Assembly (NCBI GenBank): GCA_964437505.1
Contig: CAYTGU010000011.1
Span: forward strand, 1-56,424
DNA length: 56,424 bases
Direction: 5' to 3'
Source: JAHJDO01 sp964437505
GTDB lineage: Bacteria > JAHJDO01
Below, one piece after another: positions 27,007-36,287 of this stretch. A program made the translations under genes and the position numbers. Below the pieces are notes generated by a model. The model was not told the origin of the DNA. It was given only the letters and a program-made list of their open reading frames with translations, and ran no database searches. The first letter of the stretch is position 1. Each line of letters opens with the position of its first letter.

Positions 27007-27867
27007 TTACTTTGAGAGTTCTGTAAAATCTTTATATTTATCAACCAATATCTGGATATTAGCACGTTGACCATGGAGTTTCCACCATGCTTTTATGCGT
27101 TTCCCCTTTTCTCTTTCTATGAGTTTCCTCCTTAATGATTCTTTAATCTTAGAATATTGAGGAGGAGATTCAATGTTCTCATATATATTTCGATAGAAAA
27201 TTTTTGTCTCTTTCTCAGAAACCAAAATATTTCCCACTATTTTGTTTTGAAATTTTTCTAGAACGATGTCTCTTTTTGTAGATTCTATGCTTTTTTCGAT
27301 TGTATCTTCCACTGAAACAGGAACCATATTTTTTAATTTTTGTATTGCTTCGGGAGTATTATGCGTTTTCCATATTTCCCATTCTTGAAGGATTACTACT
27401 CCCGCCAAGTTTTTCTTGTATATCTCCTTATCTTTTTCAGGATGCTCAATATATTCTTCCAATGATTTTATAATTGCTAAATATATTTTCTTAGTCTTGC
27501 TAATAACTGCTTGGTCTATTTTTTGTCTTTTAAACACTTCTCTTAATCTTTTCCTAGCTTCCTCATCAGTAGCCGTTATTCCCCATTCCTCAATTTTTTG
27601 TTTATAAATAATATTCTGAGTTATTCGAATAAGCTGGTATTTTTCTTGAGTAATTATCTTCTCTGCGAGTTCCTGAGGCGAAAAAGATTTTCCATACATT
27701 TTTTCAATTAATTCTGGAGTAAAGGCAATATGTTTATAAAATACTTTTTGCCCATTTATTATAGCTACCAGCTGGTTTGGAAGAAGATTAGACTCTGCTT
27801 TTAGCTGAAACGGCAAAAGGCTTAAAAATAAACTGGTTATTACAATTGAAAATCTTAATTTTCTCAT
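27007..27867 (-). CDS. Exported SurA/PrsA-like helical protein
   Basis: 286 residues with a signal peptide (FSIVITSLFLSLLPFQLKA). VAIINGQKVFYKHI at about residue 33 followed by long charged helices (QELAEKIITQEKYQLIRI, TDEEARKRLREVF) is the N-terminal chaperone pattern of SurA/PrsA/PpiD proteins. No parvulin isomerase domain follows. It starts 9 bp after the stop of the exported protein at 27877, inside the 2377-bp unit between the two long repeats. It could be a dedicated chaperone or a protection protein for that neighbour; this is inference from position. Confidence 0.6.
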   Translation of the reverse strand: MRKLRFSIVITSLFLSLLPFQLKAESNLLPNQLVAIINGQKVFYKHIAFTPELIEKMYGKSFSPQELAEKIITQEKYQLIRITQNIIYKQKIEEWGITATDEEARKRLREVFKRQKIDQAVISKTKKIYLAIIKSLEEYIEHPEKDKEIYKKNLAGVVILQEWEIWKTHNTPEAIQKLKNMVPVSVEDTIEKSIESTKRDIVLEKFQNKIVGNILVSEKETKIFYRNIYENIESPPQYSKIKESLRRKLIEREKGKRIKAWWKLHGQRANIQILVDKYKDFTELSK

Positions 27868-27876
27868 TTTGCTCTC

Positions 27877-29253
27877 CTATGGTATGCTTCTATCTATTTC
27901 CCGATTCAAAATAGGTATAGCAGGATAAAACCCGCCGCCGGATTGATATATCAACGAATTAACCCTAGCTATCCCAACAATACCTCCGCTCAACGGCCAA
28001 AGATTGTCCGAACATTGCTTATATAATGTCTGAGGATTTCCCATTCCTTCAGAATGCGTCATCCCTTGATAGTTGGTTCCGCCGTTTGCCCAAGTATACT
28101 TATGGCTTTCTGCCCATCCAGCACCTGATATTCCTATGCCTGTTGAGATAGTATAATAGTCTTCTCCTACAAACAGAGCTGCGTGTCCTTTTCCAATCCA
28201 AATGGTATATCCAGAATAAGAAATGGAATAAGAAACCTTGTGATAGATTTCGTTTAATTTGTGAGTATATATTCGTGATCCTACACCTTCTATCGCAAAA
28301 AACGCTGTAACAATCTCAGTTTCTTGAGGCGTTAACTTATTTTCCCTTGTAGCAGTTACATCAAGTGTCTTTGTGGAATATTCTAGCCTTATTGTATTAC
28401 TTCCTGTAGCTAGATCTGCTTGGTCATAAGTAAAATAAAAATCTCCAGACAAATTCGTTTTTGTTTCAGTTTTACCTGGAGCGGTGAAAGTAGCGGATTC
28501 AATGATTGCATTTGAAGGTTCAACGTGATAATTAATTTTAGTACTATGAGGAGCTGTTGCATTAACATTAACTGCTTCCACTTCATACACCACTATTTTC
28601 CCGCCAGCTTTCTCAGGATCTGATCTTTTTGGCAACTTCGCCTTTACATCGTATTCTCCAGCTGTCCATGAACCTGCTAAAAACGATGCTGTTGCTACTC
28701 CACTTGAAGGAGTGGTCGTATTTTCAATATGGCTTCCCGCCTCTATTCTTACAGGCTCTTTGCTCCACTGATGATCTATGGTTACATTTACTGTGACAGG
28801 ATTTTCTGAACCCTTAACTACACATACATTCGTTCCACTCGCAGGATCAATTGATTGTATGCTTGGCTGAGTGATGTTTCCATTACCACTCATTGTATAA
28901 TACCCGTCACCGCCTTCGCCTTCTGTGTACCATATCTTTACACTGACACTGTATGCAGCAGCATTTGTATTAAATGGAATAAGCGTCAGGGTTCCGTTTT
29001 TTCCACCTCCTGTCCATACTCCTGTCCCTGAGGGAGAAGGAGTATTCCATTCCCATGCGATAGATTTTCCACTCTGATTACTCACAACAAAGGTAACAAC
29101 TGTTCCTGATTTAGCATCTACATTAGGTGCTCCAAAAATGCCGCCATGTCCTTCAAAATAAATGGGAACGGTTTGTGAATATCCAAGCCCAGATATTGTA
29201 ATACTAATTAACAGCGTAAGCAACAAAAAGAATTTTCTCATCAATGACTGCAT
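27877..29253 (-). CDS. Exported two-part protein with unknown C-terminal domain
   Basis: 458 residues from ATG 29253, the same start as in its paralogue, with ribosome site AAGGAAG; a TTG 15 bp upstream is less likely. The first 223 or so residues (signal peptide and Ig-like repeats) are identical to the PLA2-like protein. Then comes a further Ig-like unit and a C-terminal domain of about 140 residues with YTIWIGKGHAALFVGEDYYT. A Gly-His-Ala beta hairpin of this sort recalls permuted papain/NlpC-like enzymes, but no paired Cys is obvious. Candidate effector of unknown activity, followed at once by the SurA-like gene. Confidence 0.6.
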   Translation of the reverse strand: MQSLMRKFFLLLTLLISITISGLGYSQTVPIYFEGHGGIFGAPNVDAKSGTVVTFVVSNQSGKSIAWEWNTPSPSGTGVWTGGGKNGTLTLIPFNTNAAAYSVSVKIWYTEGEGGDGYYTMSGNGNITQPSIQSIDPASGTNVCVVKGSENPVTVNVTIDHQWSKEPVRIEAGSHIENTTTPSSGVATASFLAGSWTAGEYDVKAKLPKRSDPEKAGGKIVVYEVEAVNVNATAPHSTKINYHVEPSNAIIESATFTAPGKTETKTNLSGDFYFTYDQADLATGSNTIRLEYSTKTLDVTATRENKLTPQETEIVTAFFAIEGVGSRIYTHKLNEIYHKVSYSISYSGYTIWIGKGHAALFVGEDYYTISTGIGISGAGWAESHKYTWANGGTNYQGMTHSEGMGNPQTLYKQCSDNLWPLSGGIVGIARVNSLIYQSGGGFYPAIPILNREIDRSIP

Positions 29254-29257
29254 AACT
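28588..29257. repeat. 670-bp direct repeat, copy B
   Basis: Same as 26211-26880 without visible mismatch or gap. Homologous recombination between the copies would delete 2377 bp, removing one tail and the SurA-like gene. Confidence 0.9.
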
Positions 29258-29289
29258 CTTCCTTTCAATTATTAAGTATGAGCAACCAA

Positions 29290-29317
29290 ATGTTAACATA
29301 TACTAAAACTATGTCAA
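29290..29317 (-). promoter_or_regulatory. Possible promoter for the two-part exported protein
   Basis: Minus strand TTGACA (29312-29317), 16-bp spacer, TAACAT (29290-29295), 37 bp before ATG 29253. A decayed version of the same stretch, still with TTGACA, lies upstream of the PLA2-like copy near 26940. Confidence 0.4.
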
Positions 29318-29326
29318 ATGCTTTTT

Positions 29327-30907
29327 TCACTTCTTTTCCTGTTTCCCTATTATTCGCTTTATCGCCTCTATCTGCAACCTTGCTTCTCTTCTTTTCCTGC
29401 TGTCCGGATAATCATCCAGTATCTTCTTAAACGCCTGATAAGCTTTTGGATAGTTTTTCTCCTGAAGCCCTATGCATCCTATATTATACAACACATGATC
29501 TAACCATGAACATTTTGGATAATGCTTAACAAGATAGATATATAGTTTTAAGGCATTATCTCTCTTATCCAGCTTATCCCAGCAATACGTTGCTGCTCTT
29601 TCAATTGCATTTTCTGCGTAGCGGCTCTTTGGGTATTTATTAGCCGTCCTTAAAAGCTGATTTACTGCCTTTGTGTAATTCTCCTGACAGGCATAGAGAT
29701 ATCCTATTTTTAACTCTGCCCAATCTGAATGCCATCCAGAAAATTCTTCAACAAGTAATTTGCAATATTTTAAACTCTCAGAATATTTCTGCTGAACGTG
29801 CAATTCTATCGCCTTATTTTTATATTCCTGCGCAGTCTTTCGCAAAGTAGCGTATTTCTTTCTTGCGTTCTGGTATCTGGGGCTACTCGGACAATTCTCC
29901 ATTATTTTCTTGTATTGCTTCATCGCCTCAGAATAGTCCCTCTCCACATACATCTCATCGCCTTCTCGCTCAAATCTCTTTGCAAGCAATTCTTCTACCT
30001 GTATCATATTTTTGCGCGTTACCTCATAAGCTTTTGTATCAGAGTAATGCTGCTCAATCTTCTGATACATTTTTATTGCTTTCAGCATATCTTCTATTTC
30101 TTCTGTTCCCGCAGTCTCGTTTGCCATGTTCAGATAACTTATCATAAGCTGTTCTCTGAATTCTTTCGTTTTTTCTACACCTATTATTGGACAGTTCTGT
30201 TCTATCTGAATAAACATCTTTACTGAATCTTCGTATTTCTGAATATGTCCAAGACTTATTGCGTAGTTGTACAGAATCTCCTGGGTTATATCCCTTGGAT
30301 AGAAAGTTACTACATTCTTATACGTATCCACTGCCTCTTTATACAGCTTGTTCTTAAAATAATACTTCCCCAGAATTTCTCTTGCCTGAAGGCAGATTAT
30401 GCTCATCGGGTACTGGTCATTGGCTACGTCTATCAGGAGAGGTTCTGCCATTTCCCACACTTTCTTCTCATCTATAACCCCTTTCGTTGATGTATCCGAA
30501 ATTGCCAGCTCTTGCATTATATCTGTATCTTCAATAACTTCCTCCTTGAGAACATCTGCCAGAATGCTTTTTGCCTCTTTTATCTTATCCAGTAGTTCAA
30601 TATGTTTTTTCCCCGCTTCTTTGTAGAACTTTGCATGTTCTACATACTTCTTCCAGACTTCCTTTGACTTATCATACTTTTTCTGTCTCTCGTAACATTC
30701 CCCAAGATACGAGTATGTGGGAAGATATGTTGGATTTCTTTTTATGGTAATCCCAAACTGTCTTATTGCCCTTGAATACTGTTTATTCCGTAAATAATCA
30801 AACCCTCTGAAGAATGCAGAATCTTCATCAGCAAGACAAAGTGTAGATGTAGATATGGAGAAGATAAAAGACAGTATTAATAGACTAGCTGTTTTTGCTT
30901 TCTGCAC
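29327..30907 (-). CDS. Exported TPR protein of the pseudopilus operon (downstream copy)
   Basis: 526 residues with a signal peptide (TASLLILSFIFSISTSTLCLA). About ten tetratricopeptide-type repeats, for example AFFRGFDYLRNKQYSRAIRQ, PTYLPTYSYLGECYERQKKY and YPKAYQAFKKILDDYPDS. The layout resembles YbgF/CpoB and BamD-like periplasmic scaffolds. It is related to the next gene, begins 1 bp after its stop, and closes the secretion-like operon. Probably stabilises the secretin or binds exported substrates in the periplasm; that role is inferred from position. Confidence 0.65.
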   Translation of the reverse strand: MQKAKTASLLILSFIFSISTSTLCLADEDSAFFRGFDYLRNKQYSRAIRQFGITIKRNPTYLPTYSYLGECYERQKKYDKSKEVWKKYVEHAKFYKEAGKKHIELLDKIKEAKSILADVLKEEVIEDTDIMQELAISDTSTKGVIDEKKVWEMAEPLLIDVANDQYPMSIICLQAREILGKYYFKNKLYKEAVDTYKNVVTFYPRDITQEILYNYAISLGHIQKYEDSVKMFIQIEQNCPIIGVEKTKEFREQLMISYLNMANETAGTEEIEDMLKAIKMYQKIEQHYSDTKAYEVTRKNMIQVEELLAKRFEREGDEMYVERDYSEAMKQYKKIMENCPSSPRYQNARKKYATLRKTAQEYKNKAIELHVQQKYSESLKYCKLLVEEFSGWHSDWAELKIGYLYACQENYTKAVNQLLRTANKYPKSRYAENAIERAATYCWDKLDKRDNALKLYIYLVKHYPKCSWLDHVLYNIGCIGLQEKNYPKAYQAFKKILDDYPDSRKRREARLQIEAIKRIIGKQEKK

Positions 30908-30908
30908 C

Positions 30909-32204
30909 TTACTTGTATTCTCCTCTTTTTATTTTCAGTATTTCCTCTCTTGCAAGTCTTATCCATGGACTATCAGGATATTTTTTTAGTAAGTATACAT
31001 ATGCCTGATATGCCTTCTTATAATTTTTTTTCGCTGTATATATTCTCCCTATATCAAAATATGCATCATCTGCATATTCACTCTTTGGATAATGCGCAAG
31101 AAAATACGCCCACTCCTTTAGGGCTAAATCAAGCTGCTTCATCAAGCCGCTCAGCAGGCATCCTGCTCCCATAAGAGCGTCATCAGCATATTCCCCTTTT
31201 GGATATTTTCTCACCAGTTCATGAAATTGCTTAACTGCTGATTTGTATTTTCCTGAATTTGCCAGACATTTTCCTACGCAATACATGGCATACTGCGCAG
31301 TATCTGTATTCCCATAGTCAGTGTATATTTTCCGGTAAATGGGTAATGCTGCTGCATAGCTTCCAATATCAAACTGCACGTCTGCATCTTCTTTTAACCT
31401 CTTTACCTTTTCTATAATATCCCCAACCTTTTTCCTGGCTTCTGCTGCATACCTGGAATTCGGACACTGAATAACTATCCTCTCATACATTGCCTTCTTT
31501 ACTTTCTCATCCTTGGATTCTTTGGCAATTCCAAGATAGCATTCCGCTACAAGATTTTCTAAATCATCCTTTGAATATGGGCTGTTTGCCTTCTGCCCAA
31601 GAGAAATGTATATCTTTACCGCCTGAACATAGTTTTTTCCATGGCTCTTTAAAACGTCTGCATATTCATATAAGGTTTGCGCAGGTATGAAATTCAGCGA
31701 ATAGCTTTTTATTGCTGTTTCTGCCATTTGCTGAGCATTATCATAGCTGTTTATGGTATAAAAATAATGAGAAAGATAACAGAGGGCGTCAAGTCTTATA
31801 AAGCTGTTTTTATAAGGATCTCTTATTACCCTTCCTAATACAGGCATAGCGGATTTAATATCTCCTTTTGAGATATACGGCAGGACTTGCTTCATTTCTC
31901 CGAGAAGAACAATGTGCCTCTGGATTTTTTTTGTGTCTCTGGGAATCAGTCTTGCTGCTTTTCTTAGTATAGGGATTGCATCGCTGTACTGCTTCAGGAA
32001 CTCATGGCACTTTGCAAGGTTTGTGTATGTAGGCGCGTATTCCGGAGATTCCTTTATTGCTTCCCTGAATTTGCTTACTGCCTGCGAATACATGCCCTTC
32101 TGCATTAGATTATATCCTTCAAAAAAGGATCTTGAGGATTCAGCGGAATAAGCAGAAGAATACAAGACAGTTAATATTGATAAAAAGATAACTAATTTTC
32201 TCAT
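30909..32204 (-). CDS. Exported TPR protein of the pseudopilus operon (upstream copy)
   Basis: 431 residues: signal peptide (LVIFLSILTVLYSSAYSA) then tetratricopeptide-type repeats (FFEGYNLMQKGMYSQAVSKF, YAPTYTNLAKCHEFLKQYSD, ALKEWAYFLAHYPKSEYADD). Paralogue of the following gene. Its ATG overlaps the stop of the secretin gene by 4 bp, a strong sign of coordinated synthesis. TPR lipoproteins (PilF/PilW, Tgl) help secretins assemble in type IV pilus systems. This protein has no lipobox, so the parallel is functional guesswork. Confidence 0.65.
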   Translation of the reverse strand: MRKLVIFLSILTVLYSSAYSAESSRSFFEGYNLMQKGMYSQAVSKFREAIKESPEYAPTYTNLAKCHEFLKQYSDAIPILRKAARLIPRDTKKIQRHIVLLGEMKQVLPYISKGDIKSAMPVLGRVIRDPYKNSFIRLDALCYLSHYFYTINSYDNAQQMAETAIKSYSLNFIPAQTLYEYADVLKSHGKNYVQAVKIYISLGQKANSPYSKDDLENLVAECYLGIAKESKDEKVKKAMYERIVIQCPNSRYAAEARKKVGDIIEKVKRLKEDADVQFDIGSYAAALPIYRKIYTDYGNTDTAQYAMYCVGKCLANSGKYKSAVKQFHELVRKYPKGEYADDALMGAGCLLSGLMKQLDLALKEWAYFLAHYPKSEYADDAYFDIGRIYTAKKNYKKAYQAYVYLLKKYPDSPWIRLAREEILKIKRGEYK

Positions 32205-34975
32205 TCTATTTCTCTCCCTTCTGAATCAAGCATATGTGCTGTTATGAATATAAGCAGATTGCTCTTTGTTTTGTATGTTGTTTTTGACTGAAAGAGCTTG
32301 CCTAGAAGCGGTATGTCCGAGAGCCAGGGAACGCGTCTTACGTTAGATGCCCTGTCATTCTCCATCAGGCCGCCAAGTATAAGTGTGTAATGATTCTTTA
32401 TTGAAATTGTGGTATCCGTACTTTTTGTAGTGGTAATCGGAAGAGTAACAGGATGAGCTGTCTCACCTGCTGTCTGCATCTCAACAAGTTTAGATATTGA
32501 CGGATGAAGAGTAAGAGTAATTGTATTGTTTTCATCATTTACGTTTGGCGTTATTTCCAGCACAATTCCTTCGCTGATTTTACCTATAACAGGCTCCCAT
32601 CTTTCTCTTAGATACTCGTCATAACCTGAGGTTGAAAGTTCCCATCTGCTTATATATCTGTAATTCTTAACTATTCTTATGTTTGCTGTCTGGTTATTCA
32701 GGCAGGTAAGTTTTGGAGCAGAGAGTGTTTTTGCATCCTTGTCCTTTGCAAGCGCGTTGAGCACTGCTGTTAACTGCAAACTTCCAAGTGTTGCGTAGGT
32801 TAAACCCAGTCCTCCTGTAAGTGATTCTGTCTTGCCGAACGATGCTGCTTCATGCGTTATATCAGTTGTTGCTGTAGTGGTAGAATTTATTTGCTTAATA
32901 TAATCCCAGTTAATCCCTATATTCTTCCCTGAAAACATGGACACCTCTATAAACCTTATTTCCATGGAAACCTGAAATGTAGCAACGTCCAGACTTTTAA
33001 TTATCTGGTCCACAAGTTTTATGTTTGTCGGCGTATTTCTCACAATCAGCTTGTTGAGCCTGTCGTAGAATATAACTCTGCTTCCTTCCGGCTGTGGAAC
33101 AATCTCTGTAATAAGATTCTTAATACTTCCTTCTCTCTTGGTTTCTTGCTCTGTTTTAAGCCCTTCAGTGAGACCAAGGAAACCCATATCGGGTTTTGTT
33201 GAGCTATCTGTTGAAAAAGGACTTAGTCCCTGATTACCTGCTCCAATGGATAAGTCTTCTGTGCCTGTGGATGTTTCTGCGCTAAGCTCGCCTTCTTCAA
33301 ACGGCTTTGCGGGAAAGTTGGTGAATTTACCAACAGCATGCTTAAGACTATATACCTTAGTTATGAGATTCTCTTTTTCCAGATTCTTTGGCGAAGATAT
33401 CCAGATAATATTCTCTTCAATCCTGTATGCAAGTCCCTTTGAACGCAGAATAATATCCAGGACATCCTTAAGAGGCACGTTGTTAACGTATATTGTTACC
33501 TTGAGCGATGTCTGAGGCGCTTTTGCCATCTGCACAGAGCCCGGCTGTAGTCCTACAAGTCCGGGAGGAGGCATACCTCCTGCCTGCATCTGCGGCTGTC
33601 CATAGGGAGAAGACATTCCCTGTTGATACTGAGACTGCGCTTGGGGAGCCTGCTGCGGAAACAAAGCCTGCATATCCTGCTGTGGAATCATTTGCCTTGG
33701 CTGATTAGTTCCAAAAGCTTGTGGAGCACCTGTCTGAGGCACAAACGGATTATACTGGGCTACATCCAGCCCGCCTGTTTCGGTAAATTCTTTTAATATT
33801 GTTTCGTCCATTACAATATTTATACCTGTTCTCTCTACCATGAACCTTATCACATCCCTTAAATCCGCATCCTGAAAGTCCAGTGATACAAGCTGTTCTG
33901 CCTGCTTCTGCAACGCTGATATTTTCTGTATTTCAGGAACAAATTCCTCTTCCTTAATTGATTCTTTTTTCTTTGCTCTTTCAGCTTTATCAATTACAGG
34001 CAAGCTGGCTTTATCCACGTCCTTCATTCTTTCCATATCAACAGCTTTTGCTTCAACCTCTATTTTGGCGCGTTCAAGTACTGTCTGCATTTTTTGCGCT
34101 GTTTCAAGCATACCTAATGCTCTCTTGTTATATGGATCCACACTAAGAATATCTTTTAACTGCTTTATTGCGTCTTCATAATTCCCATCTTCAATGTTTT
34201 TTTCTGCAAAAGGGAATATTTTAGGTATCTCTGCTCTTTTTTTCGCTATTTCCTTTTGTCTTTCCGCTTCTCTTTTCTTCTCCTCTTCCTCCTTTATTTT
34301 TCTTTCTGCTTCCCGCCTTTCCGCTTCTTTGCCGCTCAATATGTCCTGCGCTTTTTTCATATATTCACTTGCAAGAGCATGAGTGGCATCAAGCAGAAGC
34401 ACTTTTTTGAACTCATCTATTGCTTCATCAAAATTCTTTTCATCAAAGAACATCTTACCCTTCTGAAATCTTTCTCTGGTCTCAGAGTCAAGCTTTGCCT
34501 GCCTTTCTCTTTTGCGAAGCTCAGACATACAGAGAAACAGATAGTTTGAAGCTTCTTTATTATCAGGATCCACCCTGAGAATCTGGATAAACTCTTCTGA
34601 AGCGTCTGAGAACCTGCTCTCTTCAATTGCCTGATTCCCTCTTGTAAACGCGCCTTTTAAAAGCCTAGCTTTCTTCTCATCAGTTGATTCCACAGTAAGT
34701 TTAAGAAGCCCTTCTTCTCCAACTCCGGGCAGTATCGGCGGCTCTTTCCCTAATTCCATAATCGGAGCCGTATCCGCAACGCCTTCTTCAGTCATCCAGG
34801 TTGTGTCTGTTGTTGGTATTTCATCAAGTCCTTCAAGTACCCTATCTATATCCTCCAGATCTCCCAACTTCCCTTTAAAAGGAAGTTTCCCGCTGAAATA
34901 ATAGACGCCAAATGCCAGCAGACATAAGATAACTACTGAAATAACTATACGTGTTTCTTTCTTTTTTAAATTCAA
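32201..34975 (-). CDS. Secretin (GspD/PilQ family) with N-terminal membrane helix and TPR/coiled-coil extension
   Basis: 924 residues. Order: hydrophobic helix about 9-28 (IVISVVILCLLAFGVYYF), TPR and Glu/Lys-rich coiled coil (about 100-320), a secretin short domain (LVSLDFQDADLRDVIRFMVE) split by a Pro/Gln/Met-rich insert of about 75 residues, a second N-domain (TIYVNNVPLKDVLDIILR), then the secretin C-domain (VSMEIRFIEVSMFSG; TLSAPKLTCLNNQTANI; LGGLMENDRASNVRRVPWLSDIPLLGKLF). It forms the outer-membrane channel of type II secretion/type IV pilus systems. The TPR head on a secretin is unusual; whether the N-terminal helix is cleaved is unclear. Confidence 0.85.
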   Translation of the reverse strand: MNLKKKETRIVISVVILCLLAFGVYYFSGKLPFKGKLGDLEDIDRVLEGLDEIPTTDTTWMTEEGVADTAPIMELGKEPPILPGVGEEGLLKLTVESTDEKKARLLKGAFTRGNQAIEESRFSDASEEFIQILRVDPDNKEASNYLFLCMSELRKRERQAKLDSETRERFQKGKMFFDEKNFDEAIDEFKKVLLLDATHALASEYMKKAQDILSGKEAERREAERKIKEEEEKKREAERQKEIAKKRAEIPKIFPFAEKNIEDGNYEDAIKQLKDILSVDPYNKRALGMLETAQKMQTVLERAKIEVEAKAVDMERMKDVDKASLPVIDKAERAKKKESIKEEEFVPEIQKISALQKQAEQLVSLDFQDADLRDVIRFMVERTGINIVMDETILKEFTETGGLDVAQYNPFVPQTGAPQAFGTNQPRQMIPQQDMQALFPQQAPQAQSQYQQGMSSPYGQPQMQAGGMPPPGLVGLQPGSVQMAKAPQTSLKVTIYVNNVPLKDVLDIILRSKGLAYRIEENIIWISSPKNLEKENLITKVYSLKHAVGKFTNFPAKPFEEGELSAETSTGTEDLSIGAGNQGLSPFSTDSSTKPDMGFLGLTEGLKTEQETKREGSIKNLITEIVPQPEGSRVIFYDRLNKLIVRNTPTNIKLVDQIIKSLDVATFQVSMEIRFIEVSMFSGKNIGINWDYIKQINSTTTATTDITHEAASFGKTESLTGGLGLTYATLGSLQLTAVLNALAKDKDAKTLSAPKLTCLNNQTANIRIVKNYRYISRWELSTSGYDEYLRERWEPVIGKISEGIVLEITPNVNDENNTITLTLHPSISKLVEMQTAGETAHPVTLPITTTKSTDTTISIKNHYTLILGGLMENDRASNVRRVPWLSDIPLLGKLFQSKTTYKTKSNLLIFITAHMLDSEGREIE

Positions 34976-34976
34976 A

Positions 34977-35525
34977 TTAATATCTCCCTGTTTTTTTCTT
35001 TCCGCCTTTTATTAAAGTGATTATATCTCCTGAATCATTTGAAAGAATCAGGCATTTCTTTTTTATATGCAATATTCTGAACCCGCAGATTCTCTCTCCT
35101 TTTGATTTAAAATAACTCTTCCCCTCTTTTGTGTCTTTCACCATTGCAACCTGCTCTGTATTTGTCTTAAACGAACCTGTGAAAAGCAGGTAATCCTCCG
35201 GCCCCTGGGATGTTTCTGCTTTTACTTGCTGAATTGGCTCGCTGGCCGTAGTTTTATATGGCTTAAACATATCTCTCTGGCCAAAGCCCCAGTAATCTCC
35301 AAGAAATCCCAGTTTTAAGACAGTTCCTGCCTCTTTTTTCTCTTTTTCTCCATTAGCTCTTCTGCTTGAATAGGTTTTATAGCTCTCAGGCGCTAACACT
35401 ATACCCAAAGACAGAATAAAAGAAATCAGTAAAACAAAGAATATTATCTTTTCCCAATACTGTCTTACAAAAAATAATGACTTCGCCTGGTATTTGTCTT
35501 TCCATTCTTTTATGATCTTTTTCAT
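34977..35525 (-). CDS. PilP/GspC-like inner-membrane protein
   Basis: 182 residues. One membrane segment near residues 25-47 (IIFFVLLISFILSLGIVLAP), a linker, then a small beta domain (DYLLFTGSFKTNTEQVAMVK; ILHIKKKCLILSNDSGDIITL) like the HR domain of GspC or the beta-sandwich of PilP, which docks on the secretin. It sits between the PilO-like gene and the secretin gene, in the order of pilM-N-O-P-Q operons. Unlike PilP it is not a lipoprotein. Similarity is structural and positional, not from a strict motif. Confidence 0.55.
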   Translation of the reverse strand: MKKIIKEWKDKYQAKSLFFVRQYWEKIIFFVLLISFILSLGIVLAPESYKTYSSRRANGEKEKKEAGTVLKLGFLGDYWGFGQRDMFKPYKTTASEPIQQVKAETSQGPEDYLLFTGSFKTNTEQVAMVKDTKEGKSYFKSKGERICGFRILHIKKKCLILSNDSGDIITLIKGGKKKTGRY

Positions 35526-35528
35526 ATC

Positions 35529-36287
35529 TTAAGTAGTTTCTGTTGGCACAATGCTTCCTATTAAAAGGTCAACAGATAATCCGCCCTTATTATCTGTGGT
35601 TATCAGCATGTTCTTTAAAATAAAGTAATTTCCGTCTGCTCCAAGACGATAAATAAAATTAAAAAGAGCTTCTGTAGTGCAGTGTATCTTCATAAGGACA
35701 GAGTATTCATCATACGATTTTCCCTTGCTGACATTTTTAAATGCAGAGGGTTTTATGATTGAAATCGCCTTTATTTTATCATTTTTTGCAATATTTATAA
35801 GTCTCTCTATCATACTGAGCTGCGCTAACAAACCCCTTACTTTATTCTTATCAGGCATTGCGCTGCTGAATCCAAGCGTAGCAGGTATTCTCATTCCTGC
35901 TTTCCTTGCATTCATCCATATCCTAGAGCCTGTCTGATAGAGTCTCTTTTTGAAATAAAGGGGAAGCCTTGATTCTTCAACAGGCATATCTGCGCTGAAC
36001 ACATTCTGGGTTATATCCCGTTTTAAGAAAACATATTTTTGTTTTAGGTCCACATGCTGTTTTTTGAGTTTTTCTATTGTCTCTTCTGACGGCATGCCTT
36101 CAGGAGCTGATCTATACTCAATTAATTTGTTTTGCGCTGAACAAAATTCATTAAGAAATCTGTTCTTCTTTCTTGATACAGGGATAAATACAGCTATGTA
36201 AGCAGCTAATACTATGCCTAAAAGACTGCCTACAAATTTAACTATGTCTTTATGTTCTTTTAAAAATTCTTTTACAAAACTATTCAT
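35529..36287 (-). CDS. PilO-like inner-membrane alignment protein
   Basis: 252 residues: a membrane segment near 17-36 (IVKFVGSLLGIVLAAYIAVF), coiled coil (SEETIEKLKKQHVDLKQKY), then an alpha-beta end domain with VLMKIHCTTEALFNFIYRLG and FILKNMLITTDNKGGLSVD, the ferredoxin-like pattern of PilO/GspM. In type IV pilus and type II machines PilN-PilO form the inner-membrane ring joining PilM/GspL to the secretin. It overlaps the PilM-PilN fusion gene by 8 bp. Confidence 0.65.
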   Translation of the reverse strand: MNSFVKEFLKEHKDIVKFVGSLLGIVLAAYIAVFIPVSRKKNRFLNEFCSAQNKLIEYRSAPEGMPSEETIEKLKKQHVDLKQKYVFLKRDITQNVFSADMPVEESRLPLYFKKRLYQTGSRIWMNARKAGMRIPATLGFSSAMPDKNKVRGLLAQLSMIERLINIAKNDKIKAISIIKPSAFKNVSKGKSYDEYSVLMKIHCTTEALFNFIYRLGADGNYFILKNMLITTDNKGGLSVDLLIGSIVPTETT

